64,000 nucleotides of DNA from CALZIK01 sp945787635 (lineage in GTDB: Bacteria; Acidobacteriota; Thermoanaerobaculia; Multivoradales; JAHEKO01): contig CAMYNM010000010.1 of assembly GCA_947259725.1 (NCBI GenBank), positions 1 to 64,000 of the forward strand. Reading direction: 5' to 3'. Of this stretch, positions 8,401-15,070 are shown one piece after another (the stretch's first letter is position 1; every line of letters starts with the position of its first letter). The notes beneath the pieces were generated by a model. That model was not told where the DNA came from. It saw nothing but the letters and a program-made list of their open reading frames with translations, and did no database searches. Both the position numbers and the translations under genes were made by a program.

Positions 8401-8747
8401 GCATCGACGACTTCGGAACCAGCCCTTTCTCGATCGAGGATCTCACCCATCTACCGTTCAGCAAACTCAAGGTAGATGGACGCCACATCCGAGCCTCGAA
8501 CGCCGAGGACGGGTGCCCGCCGCTGGTCCGCGCGGTGATCGCCCTCGGCAAGAAACTCGACCTGGGCATCGTCGCCGAGGCGGTCGAGTCCCAGCCCCAG
8601 CTCGCGGCGTTACGAGAGGAGGGCTGCGACTTCGGGCAGGGGAACTTCTTCACCAAGCCGATGCGGTCCGCCGAGCTGAGGTCGCTGCTGATCGGTGCCC
8701 GTGAATCCCAGAAGAATCAGCTCTTGCGCTTCCCGCCCGTCTCCTAG
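5487..8747 (+). CDS. Response-regulator-like GGDEF-EAL-GGDEF-EAL c-di-GMP protein
   Basis: 1086 aa, soluble. Residues about 12-135 resemble a receiver domain, with candidate phospho-acceptor Asp63 and Lys115. GGDEF-1 (about 165-330) carries HADEF at 255-259 instead of GGDEF, so it should not make c-di-GMP. EAL-1 (about 345-590) keeps EGLVRW, ELSE, IDDFG, LKID and GEGVE, compatible with phosphodiesterase activity. GGDEF-2 (about 650-810) has an intact GGDEF (725-729) with inhibitory-site RQVD (716-719) five residues before it. EAL-2 (from about 825) has EALVRW and IDDFG but Gln in place of the second Glu of the ELTE motif. The protein is probably bifunctional, and one copy of each domain looks damaged. 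No strong ribosome binding site is seen. Confidence 0.9.
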   Translation: MRQASPDRTTAEPRILLITADQVLRALGLQALEGSGFRVSATASATEAIVLATKSAPDVILLDLLVDDVDALSLRSALRELPRCHSAPVFVMSDLFDPGLIAKVYEDPFSEFLPKPINWLVLPHRFRQAVVVGRSVAELSQYQEYLEQAKDAARSASTEALKLRNFDELTGLPNRSTFSEIVAMAAAQMKNRRGEIAVLFIDIDRFKHFNDSLGRESGDALLRAIAGRLESVLEQRVTRSEEIAGELRGSLARIHADEFAILLDRVENTSEVVRTAEEILAAVMAPYSVNGRDVFVSASIGVAVASESEGEAVLQCAETATKHAKRAGGKTICVYTESMKDEVIEKLELQERLRRAIDNNELRLHYQPIVDARTGLITGLEGLVRWTEPERGAISPAIFIPVAEDGGLVVAIGDWVLKRALRQLSEWTARGLPPVRIAINVARAQLEEATFVEKIESAVQEAAIKPQYLELELSERGVFRDDPLTIEKLRRLKKLGVSLAIDDFGTGQTTLAYLQSFPLSVLKIDRSFVARVDYDPATEAIIRAMVAMSHELDLRVVGEGVETERQAELLRGLNCDKLQGFLFHRALPADQVRQLLADQAEGLPGVPKRQVLPAPSETRPAHDAEPFPGFAVSPRESSQDELFRLAHVDFLTDLLNRYSFEQALEATLARAERFGHKVALLLFDLDQFKEINDTYGHSAGDELLATLAHRMRRIVRQVDPLARLGGDEFALIHSEFKSLDGVATLAQRLGDEIAKPVRLGSNEVNVSASTGIAVFPPGDSDPKRFYRQADLALYKAKEQGGACFHFHAHEMDRQVQHKIQLSRDLKRAIDRDELHLVFQPQFALADRSIVAAEALVRWNHPKRGLIPPSTFIPIAEDSGEIISIGEWILRRACSEAVSWRSKLGIELPVSVNLSYVQFRLQGFPQAVERILDETGLRPGLLELELTQRMLLRLENDIDKLTRELDSLGVTMSIDDFGTSPFSIEDLTHLPFSKLKVDGRHIRASNAEDGCPPLVRAVIALGKKLDLGIVAEAVESQPQLAALREEGCDFGQGNFFTKPMRSAELRSLLIGARESQKNQLLRFPPVS

Positions 8748-8768
8748 GGGCGGGTATCAGGGCAAGCA

Positions 8769-8806
8769 GAGAAGAGACGCGAGCCGCCGACGCGCGGTTT
8801 CTTCTC
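8769..8806. terminator. Hairpin between convergent GGDEF gene and tRNA-Tyr
   Basis: GAGAAGA (8769-8775) pairs with TCTTCTC (8800-8806), and CGCG elements fall inside the loop, making a hairpin of about 38 bases. It begins 22 bases after the stop of the plus-strand c-di-GMP gene and 41 bases beyond the 3' end of minus-strand tRNA-Tyr, so it could stop transcription from either side. There is no long T tail. Confidence 0.35.
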
Positions 8807-8846
8807 ATTGCAGGGGCCCGGGAGGCCAACCGAGAAGCTGAGACGA

Positions 8847-8933
8847 TGGTGGAGGTGGATGGATTTGAACCACCGTAGGGCTTAGCCCGGCAGATTTACA
8901 GTCTGCTGCCATTGACCACTCGGCCACACCTCC
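8847..8933 (-). tRNA. tRNA-Tyr(GTA)
   Basis: 87 nt with a long variable arm. Acceptor GGAGGTG/CACCTCC, discriminator A and encoded CCA. The anticodon stem-loop GCAGA-CTGTAAA-TCTGC carries anticodon GTA. The T-arm is GGTGG-TTCAAAT-CCATC. The long variable arm (class II) is expected for bacterial tRNA-Tyr. It directly follows tRNA-Thr(TGT) and matches tyrU of the classical tRNA-tufB operon. Confidence 0.96.
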
Positions 8934-8975
8934 AGATTGTCAATCCTAGCGCGTCTCAGGGGCCAAACGAAGCTC

Positions 8976-9051
8976 TGGAGCCGGCAGTCGGATTCGAACC
9001 GACGACCTGCTGATTACAAGTCAGCTGCTCTAGCCCCTGAGCTATGCCGGC
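8976..9051 (-). tRNA. tRNA-Thr(TGT)
   Basis: 76 nt: acceptor GCCGGCA/TGCCGGC, D-stem GCTC/GAGC, anticodon stem GCTGA/TCAGC with loop CTTGTAA, T-stem GTCGG/CCGAC with TTCGAAT, discriminator T and encoded CCA. The anticodon is TGT (threonine ACA/ACG). It is the first tRNA of the series, 42 bases before tRNA-Tyr on the same strand, and corresponds to thrU. Confidence 0.97.
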
Positions 9052-9073
9052 GAGAACCGCGCCGCGGGGCGGG

Positions 9074-9102
9074 AGTTTAGCCGCTCGGTCGCGGGCGCGC
9101 AA
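9074..9102 (-). promoter_or_regulatory. Candidate sigma70 promoter for tRNA-Thr(TGT)-tRNA-Tyr
   Basis: On the minus strand TTGCGC (9102-9097) and TAAACT (9079-9074) are 17 bases apart. The predicted start near 9067 is about 16 bases before the 5' end of tRNA-Thr(TGT), which suits a short tRNA leader. The -35 is only fair. The tRNAs may also receive read-through from rlmB, which ends at 9119. Confidence 0.4.
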
Positions 9103-9118
9103 GGCTGGCTCCGGCGAC

Positions 9119-9841
9119 CTAGCCACCGGACGCCAGCCGCTGCCGAAGCGCCTCGTAGAGCAGAGCCGCGGAAGCCGTCGCGACGTTGAGCGACTCGACC
9201 CGGCCCCGCATCGGCAAGGACACCAGCCGGTCGCAGAGCTGCCGGGTGCGCGGGCGCAACCCCTTTTCCTCGCCGCCCAGGCAGAGGCAGACGTTGCCGG
9301 TGAGATCCACGTCCCAGACGGGCTCGCCTTCGCCATCGGCGCCGTAGACCCAGAATCCGTCCTTCTGGAGCTGCTCGATCTCGCGCGCCGAGCTGGTCAC
9401 GCGCTCGATGTCGAGATGCTCAGAGGCCCCGGCCGAGGTCTTGACCGCCGCCGCCGAAAGCGGCGCGCTGCCCCGGTCGCGAATCAGCACTCGACCGACG
9501 CCGGCGCCTTCACAGACCCGCAGGATGGCGCCCAGATTGCGGGGATCCTGCACGTCTTCGAGCAGCACCACGAGACCGGGATCGGCCCCGGCTCGAGAAG
9601 CCGCCGAGGCGATGGCTCCACCTCGAATCTCGGCCACGAAGCCGTTGTGCACCGCTCCCGAGGTGAGCTTGTCGAGCGACTCCACCGGAACCGACTCCAC
9701 CGCGATTCCGGCCTTCCTGCAGAGCTTCTCGAGCTCGAGCACCCGCGCCCGCTGGGCGCGCTCGCCGAAGACCACGCGTTCGAGCTGCGCGGGACGGTTT
9801 CGCAGCGCTTCGCGCACCGGGTGGAAGCCGTAGATCAGCAC
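9119..9841 (-). CDS. rlmB: 23S rRNA 2'-O-methyltransferase of the TrmH/SpoU family
   Basis: About 240 aa if the GTG at 9841 is the start (M-L-I-Y-G-F-H-P-V-R-E-A-L, the usual RlmB opening); a longer frame runs upstream to 10060 and the ribosome binding site does not settle the choice. The N-terminal substrate-binding part precedes a SPOUT fold with motif 1 DPRNLGAILR, motif 2 LCLGGEEKGLR and motif 3 ESLNVATASAALLYE. RlmB methylates the 2'-OH of G2251 in the 23S peptidyl-transferase loop (E. coli numbering). It lies directly upstream of the tRNA-Thr-Tyr pair and downstream of the frr operon, separated from frr by 371 bases. Confidence 0.88.
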   Translation of the reverse strand: MLIYGFHPVREALRNRPAQLERVVFGERAQRARVLELEKLCRKAGIAVESVPVESLDKLTSGAVHNGFVAEIRGGAIASAASRAGADPGLVVLLEDVQDPRNLGAILRVCEGAGVGRVLIRDRGSAPLSAAAVKTSAGASEHLDIERVTSSAREIEQLQKDGFWVYGADGEGEPVWDVDLTGNVCLCLGGEEKGLRPRTRQLCDRLVSLPMRGRVESLNVATASAALLYEALRQRLASGG

Positions 9842-9889
9842 GATATAGAGAGTAGCGCGTCCTTCCTTCCGTCGTCTGGCGGCAAGCGC

Positions 9890-9916
9890 CGGTCGACACC
9901 GGGATCGACCGCTCCA
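9890..9916. repeat. Dispersed palindrome, copy A (slightly degenerate)
   Basis: CGGTCGAC (9890-9897), six-base centre ACCGGG, then ATCGACCG (9904-9911) followed by CTCCA. The right arm differs by one base from the perfect reverse complement. Same family and orientation as the copies at 10101, 56609 and 58808. Confidence 0.6.
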
Positions 9917-10020
9917 GCAAGAATCGTCCATGCGGAGATCGACTCCACAACGGCGATGCCACTCAGCGTCGCCGTGGCGCGCTCCACCCAACCCGGTCCT
10001 GTACCTGAAGGAACGCCGAG

Positions 10021-10060
10021 GTGTCTCGCAGCGAGCCTCTCTTTGCTCGCGGAGAGACAC
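10021..10060. repeat. 40-nt two-tier hairpin
   Basis: GTGTCTC (10021-10027) pairs with GAGACAC (10054-10060), and inside it GCGAGC (10031-10036) pairs with GCTCGC (10045-10050). The three-base sides between the two helices form an internal loop. No T run follows on either strand. It may be a processing or transcript-end structure behind frr, or part of a repeat element. Confidence 0.5.
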
Positions 10061-10100
10061 ACCGGCGCGACACTATCGGTGCTGGCGCCTCAGAGACCAG

Positions 10101-10128
10101 ACGGTCGACAGGGGCGTCGACCGCTACA
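10101..10128. repeat. Dispersed palindrome, copy B
   Basis: A-CGGTCGAC (10102-10109), centre AGGGGC, GTCGACCG (10116-10123), then CTACA. The arms are perfect reverse complements. It lies 189 bases from copy A in the same intergenic region. Confidence 0.75.
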
Positions 10129-10212
10129 TCCCAGGCAAGACCGGTCGGAAGGGCACGCCAAGAAATGGTCTCCCCAGATGGGAAGGCGACACGAAGGAGT
10201 CGTGGCCCGACG

Positions 10213-10767
10213 CTACCCGACCATGATGTCTTTTTCTTTGGTCTCGAGCGACGAGTTGATCTCGGCGATGTAGTGGTCGTGAAGGCGCTGCATCTCGTCG
10301 TGGCCGCGATGCTCCTCGTCCTTGCCGATCGCCTTCTCCTTTTCCATCTCTTTGAGCGCATCGTTGCCGTCCCGACGGCACTGACGAACCGCGTTGCGCG
10401 ACGCCTCGGCAAGGTCGTGCGCGCGCTTGACGATCTCCTTGCGGCGCTCTTCGGTCAGCTGCGGCACCGGGATCCGGATCAGCTTGCCGTCGTTGGCGGG
10501 ATTGAGCCCCAGATCCGCTTGCAGAATGGCCTTCTCGATCGCCGCGATCGATGAGGGATCGAAGGGCTGCGCCACGATCATCGTGGCCTCGGGCACCGAG
10601 AGGTTGGCGAGCTGGTTGAGCGGCGTGGAGTTCCCGTAGTAGTCCACCATGACCCCGTCCAGCATCAGTAGTGACGCCCGCCCGGTGCGCAAGTGCTTGA
10701 GCTCGTCGTGGAAATGATCCAGCGTGTGCTTCATCTTGATCTCGATTTCGAGAAACAACTCTTGCAT
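10213..10767 (-). CDS. frr: Ribosome recycling factor
   Basis: 184 aa, the normal length for RRF, from the ATG at 10767 with an AGAGGTG ribosome binding site; an in-frame extension to 10794 lacks support. The signature RTGRASLLMLDGV...YYGNSTPLNQLANLSVPE is present, as is the C-terminal three-helix part rich in charged residues. With EF-G, RRF splits post-termination ribosomes. It is the last gene of the rplM-rpsI-rpsB-tsf-pyrH-frr block; 90 bases separate it from pyrH, so it is probably on the same transcript. Confidence 0.97.
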   Translation of the reverse strand: MQELFLEIEIKMKHTLDHFHDELKHLRTGRASLLMLDGVMVDYYGNSTPLNQLANLSVPEATMIVAQPFDPSSIAAIEKAILQADLGLNPANDGKLIRIPVPQLTEERRKEIVKRAHDLAEASRNAVRQCRRDGNDALKEMEKEKAIGKDEEHRGHDEMQRLHDHYIAEINSSLETKEKDIMVG

Positions 10768-10857
10768 TTCACCTCTCCCTGGTCGAGTGTCCAAAGTTCA
10801 AGTTTCGCGCTCGTTCGGCAGGCGTGTCAACACCACCAAGCGCCGAAGAGCCCACCG

Positions 10858-11598
<741 letters not shown>

Positions 11599-11624
11599 CG
11601 GGATCGCCCTTCTGGCTCCAGATG

Positions 11625-12275
11625 TTAACCCGCCGCCTGCTTGCGAACCTCATCGACAAAATCATCTGAGCGCCTCTCGAGTCCTTCGCCCAGCACGAAC
11701 CGCGTGAAACGACGAACTCGAATGTTCTCGCCCATCGCGGCGATCGCATCGGTCACCAACTCGCCAACCGACTTGTCGGGGTCCTTGACGAAGGACTGTT
11801 CGGTGAGAACGTTCTCCGTGAAGAACTTCTCCATCTTGCCATCGACGATGCGGTCGACCACGTTCTCGGGCTTGCCGGACTGGAGAGCCTGGTCACGATA
11901 GATCTCGCGTTCCTTCGCCAACATCGCTTCGGAGACCTCCGCGCGCTCGACGAAGCGAGGGTCCGCGGCGGCGATATGCATGGCGATGTCCTTGACCAGA
12001 TTCTGGAAGTCGTCGGTACGCGCGACGAAGTCGGTCTCGCAGTTGACCTCGACGAGTACTCCGATCTTGCCGCCGGCGTGAATGTAAGAAAGGACGGTTC
12101 CCTCGGCGGCGATCCGGCCCGCCTTCTTGGCCGCCGCAGCAGCGCCGCTCTTCCTGAGAATGTCCACGGCCTTGTCGAGGTCGCCGTCGGCCTCCTGCAG
12201 GGCCTTCTTGCAGTCCATCATGCCGGCCCCGGTTAGCTCCCGAAGCTCCTTGACCATTGCTGCTGTGATCGCCAT
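11625..12275 (-). CDS. tsf: Elongation factor Ts, short form
   Basis: 216 aa from the ATG at 12275 (MAITAAMVKELRELTGAG), preceded by AGGAGA; upstream in-frame residues are untranslated leader. The N-terminal UBA-like domain (TGAGMMDCKKAL) and the TDFVAR motif (NCETDFVARTDDF) that inserts into EF-Tu are present. EF-Ts exchanges GDP for GTP on EF-Tu. At 216 aa against 283 in E. coli it is one of the shorter forms, consistent with a reduced dimerisation or coiled-coil part. It lies between rpsB and pyrH as in most bacteria. Confidence 0.96.
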   Translation of the reverse strand: MAITAAMVKELRELTGAGMMDCKKALQEADGDLDKAVDILRKSGAAAAAKKAGRIAAEGTVLSYIHAGGKIGVLVEVNCETDFVARTDDFQNLVKDIAMHIAAADPRFVERAEVSEAMLAKEREIYRDQALQSGKPENVVDRIVDGKMEKFFTENVLTEQSFVKDPDKSVGELVTDAIAAMGENIRVRRFTRFVLGEGLERRSDDFVDEVRKQAAG

Positions 12276-12392
12276 TAGCTTGATTCTCCTCTCTTGCCTT
12301 GAGTACAGAAAGGGCCACGCAACTCGAGGTGTCGCCCAGGGCAAGTGCCCTGCCTTGGCCCTCGCGCAGCTTCACCCCGAAGGGCGCAAGCC

Positions 12393-13289
12393 CTAGTTGA
12401 CGGATTCGCCGTCGGACTCGTCCGTCGCCTGCGCAGAGTCATCGATCGGCTCCGAGGCCTCTGCCGATTCCGCCGCGATCTCGGCCTGCTGGCTCAGCTC
12501 CGCGGCGGCTTGGGCCTTCTCTTCCAGCGCGAGCGCCTCAGCCTTGGCCTTGGCAGCCGCTTCGGCCTTCTTGGCCGCCGCCATCGCCGCCGCTTCGACC
12601 TCCTTGTTGAGAGCGTCCGCGCCTTCGAGGTAGGCGTCGGCGATCTTCTGGGAAAAGAGGCGGATGGTCCGGATCGCGTCGTCGTTGCCGGGAATCGGAA
12701 ATTCCACGGCCTCCGGGTCGCAATTGGTGTCGACGATCGCGATCACCGGGATTCCGAGCTTGTTGGCTTCGGCCACCGCGATCGACTCTTTCTTGGGATC
12801 CACCAGGAATACCGCGTCGGGCAACGAATCGAGCTTTCGAATTCCGGAAAGGTTCTTCTCCATCTTCTCGCGCTCGCGGTCGAGGCGCAGTCGCTCTTTC
12901 TTGGTCAGCGGGTTGGCCTCATCCGCCATGCGGTTCTCGATCTCGGCCAAGCGCTCGATCGACGCGCGGATAGTGATGAAGTTGGTGAGGGTACCCCCCA
13001 GCCAGCGGCTCGTGACGTAGTACTGTTTGCAGCGGCTCGCCTCTTCCGCGATCACCTCTCGCGCCTGGCGCTTGGTGCCGACGAATAGAAGTCGCCGACC
13101 GGTACGCCCCAAATCGCGAACGTAGTCGACAGCCTCCAGAAAGAGCTCGCGGCTCTTCTGGAGATCGATGATGTAGATACCGTTGCGCTTGCCGAAGATG
13201 TATCGCCTCATCTTCGGATTCCAGCGCCGAGTCTGATGGCCGAAGTGAACGCCCGCTTCGAGCAGTTCCTGCATGCTTACTTGAACCAA
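12393..13289 (-). CDS. rpsB: Ribosomal protein S2 with long Ala/Glu-rich C-terminal tail
   Basis: 298 aa, about 55-60 longer than E. coli S2. The S2 core is clear: ELLEAGVHFGHQTRRWNPKM, FVGTKRQA, RWLGGTLTNF, FLVDPKKESIAVAEA and IPGNDDAIR. After about residue 230 the protein runs into a tail rich in Ala, Lys and then Glu/Asp (KKAEAAAKAKAEALALEEK, ending DESDGESVN) that should be helical then disordered. S2 sits on the back of the 30S head-body junction. 117 bases separate it from tsf. Confidence 0.96.
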   Translation of the reverse strand: MVQVSMQELLEAGVHFGHQTRRWNPKMRRYIFGKRNGIYIIDLQKSRELFLEAVDYVRDLGRTGRRLLFVGTKRQAREVIAEEASRCKQYYVTSRWLGGTLTNFITIRASIERLAEIENRMADEANPLTKKERLRLDREREKMEKNLSGIRKLDSLPDAVFLVDPKKESIAVAEANKLGIPVIAIVDTNCDPEAVEFPIPGNDDAIRTIRLFSQKIADAYLEGADALNKEVEAAAMAAAKKAEAAAKAKAEALALEEKAQAAAELSQQAEIAAESAEASEPIDDSAQATDESDGESVN

Positions 13290-13303
13290 TGCAATACCTC
13301 CGG

Positions 13304-13696
13304 CTATCTCTTGCTGAACTGAAAGCGCGCGCGGGCCCCCTTGAGGCCGTACTTCTTGCGCTCTTTCTTTCGTGGGTCGCGGGTGACGAAGCCGCCGGCC
13401 TTGAGCCGCTCTCGAAGCTCGCCGTTGTACTCGATCAGAGCCCTGGTGATGCCATGCCGAATCGCGCCGGCCTGACCCGCCGAGCCCCCTCCGGTCACGG
13501 TGATCGCGATGTCGAATTTCTCAGTGGTTTCGGTCAGGAGCAACGGCTGGCGCACGATCATGCGCAATGCCGGATTCGGGAGAAAGTCCTCAAACTCGCG
13601 TCCGTTGACCTTGATGCTGCCCGCTCCCGGCCGTAAGAACACCCGTGCCGCCGCCGTCTTGCGTCGGCCGGTTCCGTAGTACTGCAAATCGCTCAA
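13304..13696 (-). CDS. rpsI: Ribosomal protein S9
   Basis: 130 aa, standard size. The N-terminus YYGTGRRKTAAARVFL and the C-terminal stretch DPRKKERKKYGLKGARARFQFSKR are diagnostic. The basic tail ending in Lys-Arg reaches the P-site tRNA anticodon stem. It lies 12 bases after rplM, the near-universal rplM-rpsI pair, and 14 bases before rpsB. Confidence 0.97.
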   Translation of the reverse strand: MSDLQYYGTGRRKTAAARVFLRPGAGSIKVNGREFEDFLPNPALRMIVRQPLLLTETTEKFDIAITVTGGGSAGQAGAIRHGITRALIEYNGELRERLKAGGFVTRDPRKKERKKYGLKGARARFQFSKR

Positions 13697-13708
13697 CTCA
13701 TCGGCTCC

Positions 13709-14149
13709 TTAGTTGATCAGGCTCAGCTCTTCGGGCTGCTGGGCGGCATGGGGATGCTCCGGTCCCGCGTAGACCTTGAGCTTCTTGAGCTGCGCCCGAC
13801 CCATTTTGTTCTTGGGAAGCATGCCCCAGACGCTCTTCTCGATCAGCTGTTGGGGCCGGCGAGCGCGCAAGCGAGCTGCATTCTCTTCCTTCAGGCCACC
13901 GGGATACGTGCTGTGGCTGTAGTACATCTTGGCCTGCTCTTTGTTTCCGGTGAGCACGGTCTTCTCGGCGTTGACCACGACGACGAAATCACCGGTGTCG
14001 ATGTGGGGCGCATACTGCGGCTTGTGCTTGCCGGTGAGAACGCGCGCGATCTTGGTCGACAGGCGACCCAGGGTTTGGCCGTCTGCGTCGACCACATACC
14101 AGCGGCGTTCTACTTCACCGCCCTTGGGGCTGTAGGTGCGGGGGTTCAT
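13709..14149 (-). CDS. rplM: Ribosomal protein L13
   Basis: 146 aa, normal length. Diagnostic segments are RRWYVVDADGQTLGRLST, GDFVVVVNAEK, YYSHSTYPGGLKE, VWGMLPKNKMGR and KVYAGPEHPHAAQQPE. L13 is an early 50S assembly protein. It is the first gene of the minus-strand translation block. A sigma70-type promoter lies 70-100 bases upstream and a small leader hairpin between the two could serve autogenous control. Confidence 0.97.
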   Translation of the reverse strand: MNPRTYSPKGGEVERRWYVVDADGQTLGRLSTKIARVLTGKHKPQYAPHIDTGDFVVVVNAEKTVLTGNKEQAKMYYSHSTYPGGLKEENAARLRARRPQQLIEKSVWGMLPKNKMGRAQLKKLKVYAGPEHPHAAQQPEELSLIN

Positions 14150-14190
14150 TGTCTTTCACTCACTGCTTGAAGGCACAATTGGACGGTGCT

Positions 14191-14208
14191 TACCCGATCT
14201 GCCGGGTA
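14191..14208 (-). promoter_or_regulatory. Leader hairpin upstream of rplM
   Basis: TACCCG (14208-14203 on the minus strand) and CGGGTA (14196-14191) form a perfect 6-bp stem with a six-base loop. It lies within the predicted 5' leader, about 42 bases before the rplM ATG. L13 leaders are known in other phyla; a link here is inference. Confidence 0.4.
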
Positions 14209-14219
14209 GGCGGCCCATG

Positions 14220-14248
14220 ATCTTAGGCAAGCCGTCCGCGGCTGTCAA
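14220..14248 (-). promoter_or_regulatory. Sigma70-type promoter of the rplM operon
   Basis: On the minus strand a perfect TTGACA (14248-14243) and TAAGAT (14225-14220) are 17 bases apart. The predicted start near 14213 gives a leader of about 64 bases before rplM. No competing promoter of similar quality is seen in this divergent region. Confidence 0.65.
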
Positions 14249-14344
14249 GGAGCCCGAGCCCCGATTCGTGGGCAGAATTCCGGCCTGCGAGAGCCGGCTT
14301 GCGAGCGCCTTTCGAGGGCGCATCGCGGGGTAAACTGCCCTGCC

Positions 14345-15070
14345 GTGAGTCAATCCCGCGCAGAACTCGACAAGAGCGGCCGCGCCATCCGGGAGATGTT
14401 CGCCGGGGTGGCCCCTCGGTACGATTTTCTCAACCACCTTCTCTCCGGCGCCCTCGACGTTTCCTGGCGCCGCCGGTCCGCCGCCGCCCTGAACCTGCCG
14501 CGCGGAGCGAGAGTTCTCGACCTGTGCTGCGGGACCGGTGATCAGGCGCTCGCGGTGCGCAAGCGCGGAGGCAACGTCATCGCAGGCGATTTTTGCCTCC
14601 CGATGCTCGCGCTCGCCGAAAGAAAGTACCGCCGACACGAGTCGCGACGCCCCAGAGGGCTGGCGGCCGATGCGCTGGGTCTGCCGTTCGGCGACCGGCG
14701 CTTCGACGCGGCAACGGTGTCCTTCGGCTTACGCAATGTCGCCGATCTCGAGCAGGCTCTGCGCGAGCTCCACCGGGTGCTCGAGCCCGGCGCGCGAATC
14801 GCCATTCTCGAGTTCGCCGTCCCCGAGGCCGCCTGGCTGCGCACACCGTATCTCTTCTACTTCCGCCGAGTTTTGCCGGCCCTGGGCCGAATGGTGTCTT
14901 CCAGAGGCTCGGCGTATGCGTACCTTCCCTCGTCGGTGCTCGAGTTTCCGCAGCGAGCCGACTTCGTCGAGGTCATGCATCGCACCGGCTTCACCGCCGC
15001 GCAGAGTCGCGACCTGACCGGCGGAACGGTCTGCCTCTACACAGGCACCGCGGGCGGAGCCGGACCGTGA
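14345..15070 (+). CDS. menG: Demethylmenaquinone methyltransferase (UbiE/MenG family)
   Basis: 241 aa from a GTG start. The SAM-binding motif VLDLCCGTGDQ (about residues 58-68) and family signatures FAGVAPRYDFLNHLLS and VSFGLRNVADLEQALRE place it in UbiE/MenG. It methylates the quinone ring in the last step of menaquinone synthesis. With mqnA and mqnC elsewhere in the window, the quinone is most likely menaquinone made by the futalosine route. It starts a plus-strand run and its stop overlaps the folD GTG by four bases (GTGA), implying translational coupling. Confidence 0.93.
   Translation: MSQSRAELDKSGRAIREMFAGVAPRYDFLNHLLSGALDVSWRRRSAAALNLPRGARVLDLCCGTGDQALAVRKRGGNVIAGDFCLPMLALAERKYRRHESRRPRGLAADALGLPFGDRRFDAATVSFGLRNVADLEQALRELHRVLEPGARIAILEFAVPEAAWLRTPYLFYFRRVLPALGRMVSSRGSAYAYLPSSVLEFPQRADFVEVMHRTGFTAAQSRDLTGGTVCLYTGTAGGAGP

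Larger units (their letters stand above)
9842..10212. other. 371-bp non-coding region between frr and rlmB
   Basis: I see no convincing gene here: the open frames are extensions of neighbours or low-quality shadows. The region holds two copies of a dispersed palindrome (9890-9916 and 10101-10128) and a 40-nt hairpin (10021-10060). uppS and cdsA, which follow frr in many bacteria, are not present. It looks like an insertion point for repeats and may separate the frr transcript from rlmB. Confidence 0.6.
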
